64,000 nt of DNA, taken from Leucobacter ruminantium. Lineage in GTDB: Bacteria > Actinomycetota > Actinomycetes > Actinomycetales > Microbacteriaceae. The stretch is taken from the NCBI RefSeq assembly GCF_017565705.1, contig NZ_JAGDYL010000005.1:182555-246554 (forward strand), written 5' to 3'. The position numbers and the translations under genes are program-made. A model generated the notes under the pieces. The model was not told where the DNA came from. It searched no databases and saw only the letters and a list, made by a program, of their open reading frames with translations. This document shows, in pieces, positions 1-8,801 of this stretch (position 1 is its first letter; the number at the start of each line of letters is the position of its first letter).

Positions 1-74
1 CATGGAGAACGGCTCGGACGCCGAACTGCTGCCCGCCGACGTCCGAGCCGCCTCGGTCCAGGAGGCGGTGTTCG

Positions 75-404
75 CTACAGCCGGATGTAGGCGGCGCCGG
101 CGAGCTGCTCGCGGACGAGGACGACGGGCGCCCGCTCGGAGCCGTCGACGCCCTCCGGGAGTTTCGCCGGGTCGATGCCGTGGTGCTCGAGTCCGAGCGA
201 GCAGGCCGAGACGGACGCCCCATCGGGGAGGGCGCTCGTGTCGAGCTGCTCGATCTCGTCGAGTGCGGCGCCGTTGAGCACGATCGTCACCCGGATGCCG
301 GGGTACTCCTCGCGGAGCATCTCGGCGATCGAGACGGCGCGGGCGGCGTCGCCGGCGGCGTAGGCGCCGTGGAGGACGACGCTCCGCTGATTCTGGTCGG
401 TCAT
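75..404 (-). CDS. DsrE-like small protein
   Basis: This 109-residue protein resembles the DsrE/DsrF-like fold (YchN-type): an N-terminal beta strand 'VVLHGAYAAGDAARAVSIA', a second strand 'VTIVLNGAAL', and a central Cys in 'SACSLGLEHHGI' where sulfur-relay members carry their reactive Cys. Its ATG overlaps the TGA of the upstream MFS transporter gene by four bases, so the two are translationally coupled. Family members shuttle sulfur or bind small thiols, but the role here is not known. The pairing suggests an accessory to the transporter. The start is well fixed by the ATGA overlap. Confidence 0.75.
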   Translation of the reverse strand: MTDQNQRSVVLHGAYAAGDAARAVSIAEMLREEYPGIRVTIVLNGAALDEIEQLDTSALPDGASVSACSLGLEHHGIDPAKLPEGVDGSERAPVVLVREQLAGAAYIRL

Positions 405-1708
405 AGTGAACCTGCTTTCTCTTCCTGGTGTGCGGGGAGGCGGCGGATGACGAACAGGACGAGCGGGATGAGTACGATCATCGCGAGGATCGAGAGCGTC
501 GCGAAGCTGCTGACCGCCAGCAGCGGCCCCGCGAGGAACGCCGCGATCGCGCCGCACAGGTTCGCGAGCGCGTCGACGCCGCCCTGCGAAGAGGCGCGTA
601 CGTCCGCGTCGACGGTGGAGGCGAAGAGCGCCGATCCGGCGACGTTGACGAACGACCAGCCGACGCCGAGCAGGATGAGCGAGGCAATGATCCACCCCGT
701 CCGATCGGGCCAGACCGCGCCGAAGACGAGCGACGCGAGGAACACGACGATGCCCGTCCAGATAGAGAACCGGTGCCCGTACCGGTCGGTGAACCAGCCC
801 ACGACCGGGGCGAGCACATACATGCCGAGGACGTGCAGGCTGATCGTGATGCCCACGAGGTTCACCGTGCCGCCCTGATGCACCATGTGCACCGGCGTCA
901 TCGTCATGATCGACACCATCACGATCTGCGCGGTAAGAATCGCGACGACCGCGATCCGCGCGGGGCGGTTCGTACGGATCTCCGCGAAGATCGGGGCGAA
1001 GCGGCCACCCTTCCGAGTCGGCTTCGCCGCCCGTGCCGCGCCGGACGTCTCGTTGAGCAGCAGCAGGGGATCGGGGCGGAGGACGAGGAAGACGACGAGG
1101 CCGGCGAGCGCGAGGCATACGGCGGCGATGAGGAACGCGCCGGCGTAGACCGTCAATCCCGTGACGCTGCCGATGAGATCGCCGGGCGCGCCCAGATTCG
1201 GGCCGAGCACCGAGCCGATGGTGCCCACCCACACGATGAGCGCGAGCGATCGGGCCTTGTGGCGGGGCTCGGCGAGGTCGGTGGCGGCGAACCGAGATTG
1301 CAGACTGACGGCCGATCCCGAGCCGATGAGCAGCAGCCCGATGAACAGCGGCACGACCAGATCCCACTGCGCGGCCGGGATGAGGATCGCAGCGCCCACA
1401 GCAGCCACCAGCCAGCCAGTCGTGAGCGCGAAACGGCGGCCGCGTCTCGCCGCGAGGTTGCCGAGCGGCATGCCGAGCAACGCGGCACCGAGGGTGCTGG
1501 CGGTGCGCGCGAGGCCGGCCCAGGCCTCGTTCTGCGTGACCTCGCCGGCGAGGAGGACACCGATTGACGGCGCGACGCCGACACCGACGGTGCCGACGAT
1601 CTGCGAGATCACGAGCACAATCATCGTGCGCCGCTGCACACGGGCGAGACGCGCCTCGCGGTCTGGGGATGCAGCGGGTGCGTGCGCCGAGGCGGAAGTG
1701 GTTTCCAT
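401..1708 (-). CDS. MFS transporter
   Basis: A 435-residue major facilitator superfamily permease with about twelve hydrophobic helices. The cytoplasmic loop after helix 2 carries the MFS signature-like 'GNLAARRGRRFALTTG' and the second half repeats it as 'GWFTDRYGHRFSIWTG'. I chose the ATG at 1708 (METTSASAH), because an AAGGA element lies about seven bases upstream and the frame to 1795 adds an atypical polar extension. The substrate cannot be read from the sequence; drug or metabolite efflux is the usual role of this DHA-like class. It overlaps the DsrE-like gene by four bases in one operon. Confidence 0.9.
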   Translation of the reverse strand: METTSASAHAPAASPDREARLARVQRRTMIVLVISQIVGTVGVGVAPSIGVLLAGEVTQNEAWAGLARTASTLGAALLGMPLGNLAARRGRRFALTTGWLVAAVGAAILIPAAQWDLVVPLFIGLLLIGSGSAVSLQSRFAATDLAEPRHKARSLALIVWVGTIGSVLGPNLGAPGDLIGSVTGLTVYAGAFLIAAVCLALAGLVVFLVLRPDPLLLLNETSGAARAAKPTRKGGRFAPIFAEIRTNRPARIAVVAILTAQIVMVSIMTMTPVHMVHQGGTVNLVGITISLHVLGMYVLAPVVGWFTDRYGHRFSIWTGIVVFLASLVFGAVWPDRTGWIIASLILLGVGWSFVNVAGSALFASTVDADVRASSQGGVDALANLCGAIAAFLAGPLLAVSSFATLSILAMIVLIPLVLFVIRRLPAHQEEKAGSL

Positions 1709-1852
1709 CGATCCTTCGATCTGCTCGAGAACGGTTGTTTCACGCACCGGGCTCCCGTGATCCCGGAAGCGGCACGATGCCCTCTTAGGATACAAGAAGA
1801 ATCCCAGATGCCCTTTCAGTGTTCTCGGTGCCTATCCCGTTTGCGACGCGGA

Positions 1853-2347
1853 TCAGCTCGCGGTTCGTCCGCGCGCGGCCTTCAGATCGGGGAGGGGACG
1901 GGAAGGAACCGCCTGTTTCATGACGAAGGTGGAGTTCAGCCCGCGCAGACCGGGGAGCCGGGTCAGCGTCTTGTCGTAGAAGGCCTGATAGGACTTGCGG
2001 TCGACGGCCACGATGCGCAGCAGGTAGTCGGGCTCTCCGAAGAGCCGTTGGGCCTCGACGATCTCTGGCACCTCGGCGATTGCGGCGTCGAACTCGTCGA
2101 CGGTGCCCGCCTGCATCAGCGTGGCGAACGCGATGACCTCGAACCCGAAGCCCATCAGCTCGGGATCCACGATCGCACGGTATCCCTGGATGGTGCCGGA
2201 GCGCTCGAGCTCGCGCACCCTGCGCTGGCACCGGGACACGCTCAGTTGCACCTGCCCCGCCAGGTAGGTGAGCGTCATGCGGCCATCCGCCTGCAGTAGA
2301 GCAAGTATTTTGCGGTCAATGGCATCCATGCGCACAATCATATTCAT
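1853..2347 (-). CDS. Lrp/AsnC family transcriptional regulator
   Basis: 164 residues. An N-terminal helix-turn-helix begins 'MDAIDRKILALLQADGRMT', the canonical Lrp opening, followed by a RAM ligand domain ('FEVIAFATLMQAG', 'FGEPDYLLRIVAVDRKSY'). Lrp/AsnC proteins bind amino acids and control amino-acid transport and catabolism. The gene is divergent from the PLP-lyase/RidA/permease/IlvE operon and very likely regulates it and itself. Three in-frame ATGs (2347, 2341, 2329) are possible. None has a clear Shine-Dalgarno, so a leaderless start at 2347 or 2329 is equally plausible. Confidence 0.9.
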   Translation of the reverse strand: MNMIVRMDAIDRKILALLQADGRMTLTYLAGQVQLSVSRCQRRVRELERSGTIQGYRAIVDPELMGFGFEVIAFATLMQAGTVDEFDAAIAEVPEIVEAQRLFGEPDYLLRIVAVDRKSYQAFYDKTLTRLPGLRGLNSTFVMKQAVPSRPLPDLKAARGRTAS

Positions 2348-2440
2348 TCTTGCGAGGATTCGGGCAAAAGTAGCGAACACTTTGCCGCGGCAGTCTCCTA
2401 GCCTGGGATGCATCAGATACCCCACGAGCAAAGGACGACC
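2348..2440. promoter_or_regulatory. Divergent control region between Lrp gene and amino-acid operon
   Basis: This 93-base, relatively AT-rich gap separates the divergent Lrp gene from the lyase operon. It must contain both promoters and probably the Lrp operator. A Shine-Dalgarno AAAGGA sits just before the GTG at 2441. No single palindrome stands out. Confidence 0.5.
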
Positions 2441-3691
2441 GTGAGTAACGACGCTCAACAGACGCAGCCGGACAGCCCCACCGTGGAGGACGCGGCGTTG
2501 TTCGACGAGGAGATCGACCGCCGCTCCTCGAACTCCATGAAGTGGGCGTACGCCGGGCAGCTCCTCACCCCTGAGCAAGCGGCGGCCGATCCGCTCCCGA
2601 TGTGGGTCGCCGACACGGATTTCAGATCCCCGCGGCCGGTGCTGGACGCCCTGCGCGACGCGGTCGACCACGGCGTGTTCGGGTACCCGGGCGGCGCCAC
2701 CGAGAGCTACCTGGACGCGATCACGGGCTGGCAGGCGCGTCGGTTCGGGTGGGAGGTGGATCCCGCCTGGATCCTGCAGACCCCGGGCATCATCACCACG
2801 CTGAAGACCGCGGTGCAGGCGTTCTCGGCTCCGGGGGACACCGTGCTCGTCCAGCCGCCGGTGTACTCGCACTTCCTCGACGACGTACGCCTCAACGGCC
2901 GGCATCTCGCCTGCGCCCCGCTCGAACGCGTCGATGGCGGATATCGTTTCGACGCCGCATCGTTCGAAGCGGCCATCCAGCCCAACACCAAGCTCTTCAT
3001 CCTGAGCCACCCGCACAACCCGACCGGCAACGTCTGGTCCGAGGAGGAGCTGCGGGCGATGGGCGAGATCTGCGCGAAGCACGGCGTGCTGGTGGTCTCG
3101 GACGAGATCCACGAAGACCTCGTCATGCACCCCGGCAAGCGACATATCCCGTTCGCGTCGCTCGGCGAGGAGTTCGCGCAGAACAGCATCACCTGCACCG
3201 CCCCGAGCAAGACGTTCAACCTGCCGGGCCTGCAGAGCGCGAACGTGTTCGTGCCGAACCCCCGCATCCGCGCCGAGCTCGCCAGACAGCTCGAGCGCAA
3301 CATGTTCCCCCTGGTCAACGTGCTGGGCATGGTCGCCGCGGAGGCCGCCTACACCCACGGGGACGCCTGGGTCGATGGCCTCGTGCGCTACGTCCGAGCC
3401 AACCACGAGCACTTCGCGACGACGATCAATGCGTCGATCCCAGAGCTCGAGGTGCTCCCTGCGGACTCGCTCTACCTGGCGTGGATCGACTGCCGCGGCC
3501 TCGGGATGGACGCCGAGGCGCTGAAACAGTTCATGCTGACCGAGGCACGGCTCTGGCTGGACGAGGGGCAGAAGTTCGGGCCGGAAGGTCACGGCTACAT
3601 GCGCATCAACCTCGGCTGCCCCCGATCGACCGTCGACGAGGCGATCCGACGGCTGCAGACCGCGATCGCCGAGCGGAGGGAACGCGCATGA
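2441..3691 (+). CDS. MalY/PatB-type PLP-dependent C-S lyase / aminotransferase
   Basis: 416 residues, fold-type I PLP enzyme. The N-terminal 'NSMKWAYAG' and 'PMWVADTDFRSP' are typical of MalY/PatB cystathionine beta-lyases. The phosphate and ring-binding region includes 'SHPHNPTGNVWS' and 'SDEIHEDLVMH', and the PLP lysine is K257 in 'APSKTFNLPGLQ'. Such enzymes cleave cystathionine or cysteine S-conjugates to thiol, pyruvate and ammonia. The GTG start is favoured over an ATG at 2408 because AAAGGA lies at the right distance. The stop overlaps the RidA-like gene (ATGA), which fits because C-S lysis releases the 2-aminoacrylate that RidA proteins hydrolyse. Confidence 0.9.
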   Translation: MSNDAQQTQPDSPTVEDAALFDEEIDRRSSNSMKWAYAGQLLTPEQAAADPLPMWVADTDFRSPRPVLDALRDAVDHGVFGYPGGATESYLDAITGWQARRFGWEVDPAWILQTPGIITTLKTAVQAFSAPGDTVLVQPPVYSHFLDDVRLNGRHLACAPLERVDGGYRFDAASFEAAIQPNTKLFILSHPHNPTGNVWSEEELRAMGEICAKHGVLVVSDEIHEDLVMHPGKRHIPFASLGEEFAQNSITCTAPSKTFNLPGLQSANVFVPNPRIRAELARQLERNMFPLVNVLGMVAAEAAYTHGDAWVDGLVRYVRANHEHFATTINASIPELEVLPADSLYLAWIDCRGLGMDAEALKQFMLTEARLWLDEGQKFGPEGHGYMRINLGCPRSTVDEAIRRLQTAIAERRERA

Positions 3692-4155
3692 GCACCGACA
3701 TCGACCGGCGTCTCGCCGACCTCGGCATCGCATTACCGCTCCCATCAGCCCCGGCGGCCGCCTACCTGCCCACGGCGGCCGCCGGCCCTCTCCTTTTCAT
3801 CTCGGGGCAGCTGCCTCTGCAGGACGGAGAACTGGTCGCCACCGGCCGCGTCGGAGCGCAGACGGACCTCGAAGCCGGAGCTGCTGCCGCTCGCGCCTGC
3901 GCGATCCAGGTGCTCGCGCAGGCGCGACAGTCGCTCGGCTCGCTCGAACGAGTGACACGGATATCGAAGATCACCGTCTTCGTCGCGAGCGCCCCGGATT
4001 TCACCGAGCAGCACCTCGTCGCGAACGCCGCTTCGGAGCTCCTGACGGCAGTCCTCGGTAGCGCCGGTGAACATGCCCGCTCCGCAGTCGGCGTCGCCGC
4101 GCTCCCGCTGGGCGCCGCGGTCGAGGTCGAAGCCATCTTGGAGGTCACCGGCTAG
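3688..4155 (+). CDS. RidA family protein (enamine/imine deaminase-like)
   Basis: 155 residues of the YjgF/YER057c/UK114 fold: 'PLLFISGQLPLQDGEL', 'AAARACAIQVLAQARQSLGSL', and a C-terminal 'RSAVGVAALPLGAAVEVEAI' that supplies the ligand-binding Arg in many members. The longer N-terminus and 'LPLGAAVEVEAI' ending suit the YoaB/Rid-like subgroups rather than canonical RidA. The role is probably hydrolysis of reactive enamine/imine intermediates made by the preceding PLP lyase, with which it is translationally coupled. Confidence 0.9.
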   Translation: MSTDIDRRLADLGIALPLPSAPAAAYLPTAAAGPLLFISGQLPLQDGELVATGRVGAQTDLEAGAAAARACAIQVLAQARQSLGSLERVTRISKITVFVASAPDFTEQHLVANAASELLTAVLGSAGEHARSAVGVAALPLGAAVEVEAILEVTG

Positions 4156-4247
4156 CCCTCCCTCATCCACACAATCACGAAGACGGCGGAGCCTGCAGCT
4201 GGGCCCGCCGAACCGATATCCACTTCAACGGCGAAGGAACATTGATC

Positions 4248-5645
4248 ATGACGGCACACCCGCCTCTGCAACCCGACGATCGCACCGGTGTTTTCACCGT
4301 GCAGGCCGCTTCGGGCCGGAACCAGGACAACCTCAAACGCACCATCGGGCTGCCCGGCGCGATCGGCATCGCGGTCAATCAGATCATCGGCGGCGGCATC
4401 GTCTCGCTCACCGGGGTCGCCATCGCGATGACCGGCGGCGGCGTGTCGATCTCCTACGTGATCGCCGTGGTCGCCGTGATCATCAGCGCGATCCCATACG
4501 CCTCCCTCGCCGCGGCGATGCCGACCGCCGGAGGAACCTACGCCTGGCCGGCCCGGCTCATTCATCCCGCCGCAGGGTTCGGCCTCGCGTGGGTGCTCGC
4601 GCTCGGGAAGACGGCGCTGAGCCTGTACGGGCTGTCCGCGGGAGCGTATCTGCACGCGATCAACCCCTGGTTCAGTCCTGTCTGGGTCGCCGTCTCCCTC
4701 GTCACGATCTTCTTCCTCGCGAATCTCGCCGGGGCGGTCGTGTCGGCGCGGTTCGGCTTCGTCCTCATGATCATCATGCTGGCCGGCTTTCTCACCTTCG
4801 CGTTCTACGGGCTCGCGATGGTCGACTGGCAGCTCTACCCGGAGGTCATGCCGAACGGCCTCGTCGAACTCCTGAGCGCCGCCGCCCTGCTCTCGTTCGC
4901 CACCTCGGGCGCGTACGGTGTCGGCGAACTGGGACGCGAGATGAAGCGCCCCGGTCGGGACATCCCGATCGCGATGATCGGAGGTACGGCGATCGTCGGC
5001 GTGATCTACGTCCTCGTAGCACTGCCGGCTGCGGGCGTCCTGCCGATCTCCGAGGTCGCCGGCGAGCCGCTGTCCACCGTCGCAGCCGAGTTCCTGCCGC
5101 ACGGTCTCTGGATCTTCTTCATCCTCGGCGGAGCCCTGGTCGCGATTGTGAGCACGATGAACGCCGAACTGCTCTGGGGCACCAAGGCCCTCCTCGCCGC
5201 GAGCGACGACGGGTGGCTCCCCAAGAAGCTGGGCGCCGTGAACAAGCGCTTCGGCACCCCGCACTGGCTGCTCACGATCCTCTACTTCATCGGCATCATC
5301 CCCGCGATCGCCGGCGTCGACATCGACGTCATCGGCACTGCCTCCTCGGTGTTCGTGCAGCTCATGTTCATCGTGGTCGTGATTTCCTCGGTCTTCCTCC
5401 GGTACAGACTTCCCGAGGTGCATGCCGCCTCCCCGTTCAAGCTCCCCAAAGGACTGCACTTCGCGATCGCAGGCATCGCGGTCCTCATGTCGATCTACCA
5501 GGGCTACCTGCTCATCGTCGACTTCGACCTCCGCGTCTGGGCCGCGGTCGGCGTCTGGATCCTCCTGGGCCTCATCATCGGCATCGTCAGATACCCGGCA
5601 GTGAAGCGCACCCTGGCCGGCCGCAAGACCGACGCCGAACGGTGA
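4248..5645 (+). CDS. APC family amino acid permease
   Basis: 465 residues, about twelve transmembrane helices. The first helix carries the substrate-binding 'GLPGAIGIAVNQIIGGGIVSL' pattern of the amino acid-polyamine-organocation superfamily. 'GGTYAWPARLIHPAAGFG' is the conserved region after helix 2. A Shine-Dalgarno AAGGAA precedes ATG 4248; an in-frame TTG at 4242 is an alternative. Context with an amino-acid lyase, RidA and a transaminase suggests import of a sulfur-containing or branched-chain amino acid. Specificity cannot be read. Confidence 0.9.
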   Translation: MTAHPPLQPDDRTGVFTVQAASGRNQDNLKRTIGLPGAIGIAVNQIIGGGIVSLTGVAIAMTGGGVSISYVIAVVAVIISAIPYASLAAAMPTAGGTYAWPARLIHPAAGFGLAWVLALGKTALSLYGLSAGAYLHAINPWFSPVWVAVSLVTIFFLANLAGAVVSARFGFVLMIIMLAGFLTFAFYGLAMVDWQLYPEVMPNGLVELLSAAALLSFATSGAYGVGELGREMKRPGRDIPIAMIGGTAIVGVIYVLVALPAAGVLPISEVAGEPLSTVAAEFLPHGLWIFFILGGALVAIVSTMNAELLWGTKALLAASDDGWLPKKLGAVNKRFGTPHWLLTILYFIGIIPAIAGVDIDVIGTASSVFVQLMFIVVVISSVFLRYRLPEVHAASPFKLPKGLHFAIAGIAVLMSIYQGYLLIVDFDLRVWAAVGVWILLGLIIGIVRYPAVKRTLAGRKTDAER

Positions 5646-5677
5646 TCCCAACCCCATACGACACGAAAGCGTCTCCT

Positions 5678-6757
5678 ATGCTCCAATTCACCCTACCTGC
5701 GGAGAGCTCTCCCACCACAGTCGAAGAGCGCGCACGGATCCTCGCCGCCCCGGGCTTCGGCAAGCACTACACCGATCACATGGCCGTGGGGCGCTGGTCG
5801 CAAGACCGCGGCTGGCACGATCTGCACGTCGACGAACCGCACGACTTCAGCCTGCACCCGGCGACCGCGGCCCTGCACTACGGTCAGGAAATCTTCGAGG
5901 GTCTCAAAGCGTATCGGCATCCGGATCAAAGCATCTGGCTGTTCCGGCCGGAGGCGAACGCCGCACGCTTCGCCCATTCCGCGCGCAGACTCGGGCTCCC
6001 CGAACTCGATGAGCGTCTCTTCCTCGACGCCGTCACCCGGCTCGTACACACCGACCAGGCCTGGGTACCGGCGCACGGCGGAGAGACCAGCCTGTACATC
6101 CGCCCCTGCATGTTCGCCTCCGAACCGTTCCTCGGCGTGCGCCCGGCCTCCGAGGCGACGTTTTTCACCATCGCGTCTCCGGCAGGCCCGTACTTCGCCG
6201 ACGGCCCGGTGGGCATATCCCTGTGGGTCAGCCGGGTCCACGCCCGTGCGACTCCAGGCGGGACGGGCGACGCGAAATGCGGCGGCAACTACGCGGCCGG
6301 CCTCGCCGCACAGACCGAAGCGCGTCGCCACGGCTGCGATCAGGTCCTGTTCCTGGACGGCGCTGAACACGAATGGCTCGAAGAATCCGGCACCATGAAC
6401 GTCTTCCTGATCACACAGGACGGCGAGCTCATCACTCCCGAGCTCGGCACGATCCTTGAAGGAGTGACCCGCGACAGCGTGCTCGCCCTCGCCCGGGAGC
6501 ACGGCCTGACGCCCGTGGAACGCAGAATCGGCATGACCGAGGTACGCGAACGATGTACGGCCGGCACCATCACGGAGATGTTCGCCACGGGCACCGCTGC
6601 CGCCATCACACCCATCAACAGGCTCCTCGACGGCGACGAGATCACCATCGGAGGCGGAGATCCGGGCCGCCGCACCATCGCGCTGCGCGAACACCTCCTC
6701 GGGATTCAGCACGGGACGCGCCCCGATACCCGCGGCTGGCTGACCCGCGTCGCCTGA
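5678..6757 (+). CDS. ilvE: Branched-chain amino acid aminotransferase
   Basis: 359 residues, PLP fold-type IV. Diagnostic segments are 'LHYGQEIFEGLKAYRHPD', the PLP lysine K200 in 'GDAKCGGNYAAGLAAQTEA', 'EESGTMNVFLI' and 'LEGVTRDSVLALA'. It reversibly transaminates Leu, Ile and Val with 2-oxoglutarate. As part of an Lrp-linked permease/lyase operon it may be a catabolic copy rather than the housekeeping enzyme. No strong ribosome site is visible in the 32-base gap, so coupling to the permease is likely. Confidence 0.92.
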   Translation: MLQFTLPAESSPTTVEERARILAAPGFGKHYTDHMAVGRWSQDRGWHDLHVDEPHDFSLHPATAALHYGQEIFEGLKAYRHPDQSIWLFRPEANAARFAHSARRLGLPELDERLFLDAVTRLVHTDQAWVPAHGGETSLYIRPCMFASEPFLGVRPASEATFFTIASPAGPYFADGPVGISLWVSRVHARATPGGTGDAKCGGNYAAGLAAQTEARRHGCDQVLFLDGAEHEWLEESGTMNVFLITQDGELITPELGTILEGVTRDSVLALAREHGLTPVERRIGMTEVRERCTAGTITEMFATGTAAAITPINRLLDGDEITIGGGDPGRRTIALREHLLGIQHGTRPDTRGWLTRVA

Positions 6758-6826
6758 CGGACATGCACGGCGCCCCGACGACTCGATGCGCTTCCATCCC
6801 CAACACCACCCAGAAAGGACACCCCC

Positions 6827-7174
6827 ATGTCGAACCACTTCCACGATCCCAGCGACAAGAAGTACATGCGCAAGCTGCGCGCCGCCGCCCCTGATGCGTT
6901 CGCCGGATTCGTCGGCTTCGACGAGGCGGCGATCTCGGCGCCCTCGAAGACGATCCCGCTCAAGTACACGGAGCTCATCGCCCTCGGTGTCGCGCTGACC
7001 ACGCAGTGCGCCTACTGCATCGAAGCGCACACCCTGGCAGCCAAGCGGGCGGGCGCCACCGAGGAAGAGGTGGCCGAGACCGTGTTCACGGCCGCAGCCC
7101 TCCGCGCGGGCGGCGCGATCACGCACGGCTGGCTCGCGATGAAGTTCTTCCACGCAGACGACGAGACCGCCTGA
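6827..7174 (+). CDS. Carboxymuconolactone decarboxylase / AhpD-like protein
   Basis: 115 residues of the CMD fold. The AhpD-type redox motif is C61-A-Y-C64 followed by 'IEAHTLAAKRAGATEEEV', with H68 in the usual position, and 'AGGAITHGWLAMKFF' near the C-terminus. A strong AGAAAGGA Shine-Dalgarno precedes the ATG. Members act as peroxidase partners or general disulfide reductases. The gene closes the amino-acid operon, where it may protect against peroxide or handle thiols released by the C-S lyase (inference). Confidence 0.88.
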   Translation: MSNHFHDPSDKKYMRKLRAAAPDAFAGFVGFDEAAISAPSKTIPLKYTELIALGVALTTQCAYCIEAHTLAAKRAGATEEEVAETVFTAAALRAGGAITHGWLAMKFFHADDETA

Positions 7175-7187
7175 CACGCACGCGGCA

Positions 7188-7224
7188 GGCGAGGCCGGAC
7201 AGACTCCAATCCTCCGGCCCCGCC
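7188..7224 (+). terminator. Imperfect GC-rich hairpin after the amino-acid operon
   Basis: Arms GGCGAGGCCGGA (7188-7199) and TCCGGCCCCGCC (7213-7224) pair with one mismatch around a 13-base loop, directly after the AhpD-like gene. There is no T tract. Confidence 0.5.
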
Positions 7225-7280
7225 CGCCTCGTTGAGCATCTCCGCACGCTGCGCAGTGAACCGAGCGATACACTGCAGCT

Positions 7281-8171
7281 ATGGCTGAGCGCATGAACAC
7301 CGAGAGCCTGCGATACGTGCAGGCAGTCGTCGAAACCGGATCGTTCAGCGCCGCGGCGCGCGCCTACGGAGTCACGCAGCCGGCGCTGTCGAACGGGATC
7401 GCCCGGCTCGAAGAGCATCTCGGTGAGTCGCTGTTCGAGCGCTCGCCCCGCGGGGTGTCGCTCACCCCGTTCGGGGCCTTTCTCCTGCCCTACATCGAGA
7501 GCGGTTTGCAGGGCTTCGACGCCATCGCGACGCAGGCGAAGAGATGGACCAGCGGCACGAATTCGACGATCCGGATGGGCGTCTCGCCGCTCATTAGCCC
7601 GGCGCTGGTCGCACGTGCCTACAGCGCCGTCTGCGGGCTCGGGCCGGCTGACACCTCGCGCGACCTCGTGCTGCGCGAGGCCAACCTCGCCGAACTCCGG
7701 AAAGCGCTCATCGCGGATGAACTCGATCTCATCGTGATTCCGTCCGTCGGCCCGCTGCCGAGATACGAGCACCGCGTCATCGATTCCGAACCAGTCGTGT
7801 TCGTCGAGTCGGAGCCTGGCACCGATGCACCGATCGAACTCGGGGAGATCGCGGAGCGACAGCTGATCCTCGTCCCGGACACGTGCGGGCTCACGACGTT
7901 CACGCGCGACCTGCTCGCCTCCCACGAACTGCCGATGCGCACCTACCCGGGGGAAGCGCTCAGCTACCGCGTGCTCGAGGAATGGTCGACCCTCGGGCTC
8001 GGCGCCGCGCTACTGCCGATCTCCCGCGTCACCGACGCCGGGCACCGCCGGGTCGTGGACGACGGCACCGACGTCGAGATCTTCTACGAGGCCGTCTGGG
8101 ATCCGAGCTCGCGCATGGCCACCGAATTCGAAGAGCTCGTCGGATTGCTCCGCAACGTAGCAAGCGCATAG
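7281..8171 (+). CDS. LysR family transcriptional regulator
   Basis: 296 residues. The N-terminal winged helix 'SLRYVQAVVETGSFSAAARAYGVTQPALSNGIARLEEHLG' is canonical LysR. The C-terminal half is a periplasmic-binding-protein-like effector domain ('IRMGVSPLISPALVARAY', 'LDLIVIPSVGPLPRY', 'LGLGAALLPISRVTD'). The start may be ATG 7281 or ATG 7293; neither has a good ribosome site. It lies in the same direction as the upstream operon but behind a hairpin, and next to the small ABM-like gene, which it may control. Confidence 0.9.
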   Translation: MAERMNTESLRYVQAVVETGSFSAAARAYGVTQPALSNGIARLEEHLGESLFERSPRGVSLTPFGAFLLPYIESGLQGFDAIATQAKRWTSGTNSTIRMGVSPLISPALVARAYSAVCGLGPADTSRDLVLREANLAELRKALIADELDLIVIPSVGPLPRYEHRVIDSEPVVFVESEPGTDAPIELGEIAERQLILVPDTCGLTTFTRDLLASHELPMRTYPGEALSYRVLEEWSTLGLGAALLPISRVTDAGHRRVVDDGTDVEIFYEAVWDPSSRMATEFEELVGLLRNVASA

Positions 8172-8288
8172 ACCCATACTTCGGGGTTATGCCGTTATGC
8201 GTCGCGGTGGCCTACCGGGGATCGGCCGCGCGGCCTAACGTGAAGGTGGGTTCGAAGGTCGGGCCCGCGAACGTAAGAAGATCCGGAC

Positions 8289-8570
8289 ATGGCATACCTC
8301 GAAATCACGCTCCAGGTCGATGACGAGAACCGCGCGGCGGCCGCGGGCGTCTACTCGAAGTACAAGCAGCCCTTCCTTGACACCATCACCGGCGCGCAGA
8401 GCAAGGAGCTCCTCATCCGCGACGAGGACGTGCAGGTGCTCCACGGCTTCGACACCACGGAGAACGCCAACGCCTACCTCTCGACCGAGCTGTTCACGGG
8501 TGATGTCGTCCGCGAGCTCGGCCCGCTGCTCGCCGCTGATCCCGAGATCCGCGTCTATGACGTCGCGTAA
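8289..8570 (+). CDS. Small protein, possible dimeric alpha/beta-barrel (ABM-like) fold
   Basis: 93 residues with no confident family match. The pattern (strand 'LEITLQV', helix 'ENRAAAAGVYSKYKQPFLDTI', strands 'SKELLIRDEDVQVLHGF', helix 'TENANAYLSTELFTGDVVREL', strand 'EIRVYDV') resembles ferredoxin-like dimeric barrels such as antibiotic-biosynthesis-monooxygenase or muconolactone-isomerase folds. No catalytic residues can be assigned. It follows the LysR gene and is closed by a hairpin terminator, so it may be the LysR target. Confidence 0.7.
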   Translation: MAYLEITLQVDDENRAAAAGVYSKYKQPFLDTITGAQSKELLIRDEDVQVLHGFDTTENANAYLSTELFTGDVVRELGPLLAADPEIRVYDVA

Positions 8571-8587
8571 GCAGGCCGCCTCAGGTC

Positions 8588-8656
8588 CCGCACGCTTCAG
8601 CGCGTGCGGCGATTCCGCTCCGATGGCTCGTGCGCGGCACGGCGAGCCATCGGAGC
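8588..8656 (+). terminator. Tandem hairpins, probable terminator
   Basis: Two perfect inverted repeats follow the 93-residue gene. The first is an 8-bp stem with a 6-base loop (8588-8595/8602-8609). The second is a 14-bp stem with a 12-base loop (8617-8630/8643-8656). Only a weak T-rich stretch follows. Confidence 0.7.
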
Positions 8657-8743
8657 CCTGTCGTTTCAGCGTCATCTCTCGCGGGCCGTGGATCATGCTG
8701 CGCGAACGGTCAGGCGCATATGCGATGGTGGAGCGCGTGAATA

Positions 8744-8757
8744 GTTCGTGCATGAAC
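8744..8757 (+). promoter_or_regulatory. Candidate OhrR/MarR operator upstream of the copper operon
   Basis: GTTCGTGCATGAAC is a 12-of-14 palindrome 45 bases before the CopD-CtaG start. The same half-sites recur at 13548-13571 and 13614-13623 beside the divergent OhrR/MarR-like gene. Binding by that regulator is inferred from the shared motif. Confidence 0.55.
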
Positions 8758-8801
8758 ATGTTTGACCGGGAAGTGAATGTGAAAGCGGGGCACACCTTCT
8801 G

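Noticed and set aside
2..277. Open frame at the left edge starting MENGSDAELLPADV
   Set aside because: It runs into highly basic Arg-rich translation over the DsrE-like gene on the other strand. The first 25 codons look protein-like, but too little sequence is available to call a gene.
4067..5677. Long plus-strand open frame in another phase through the permease and into ilvE
   Set aside because: Only the ilvE part is real. The upstream part is Arg-rich shadow of the APC permease.
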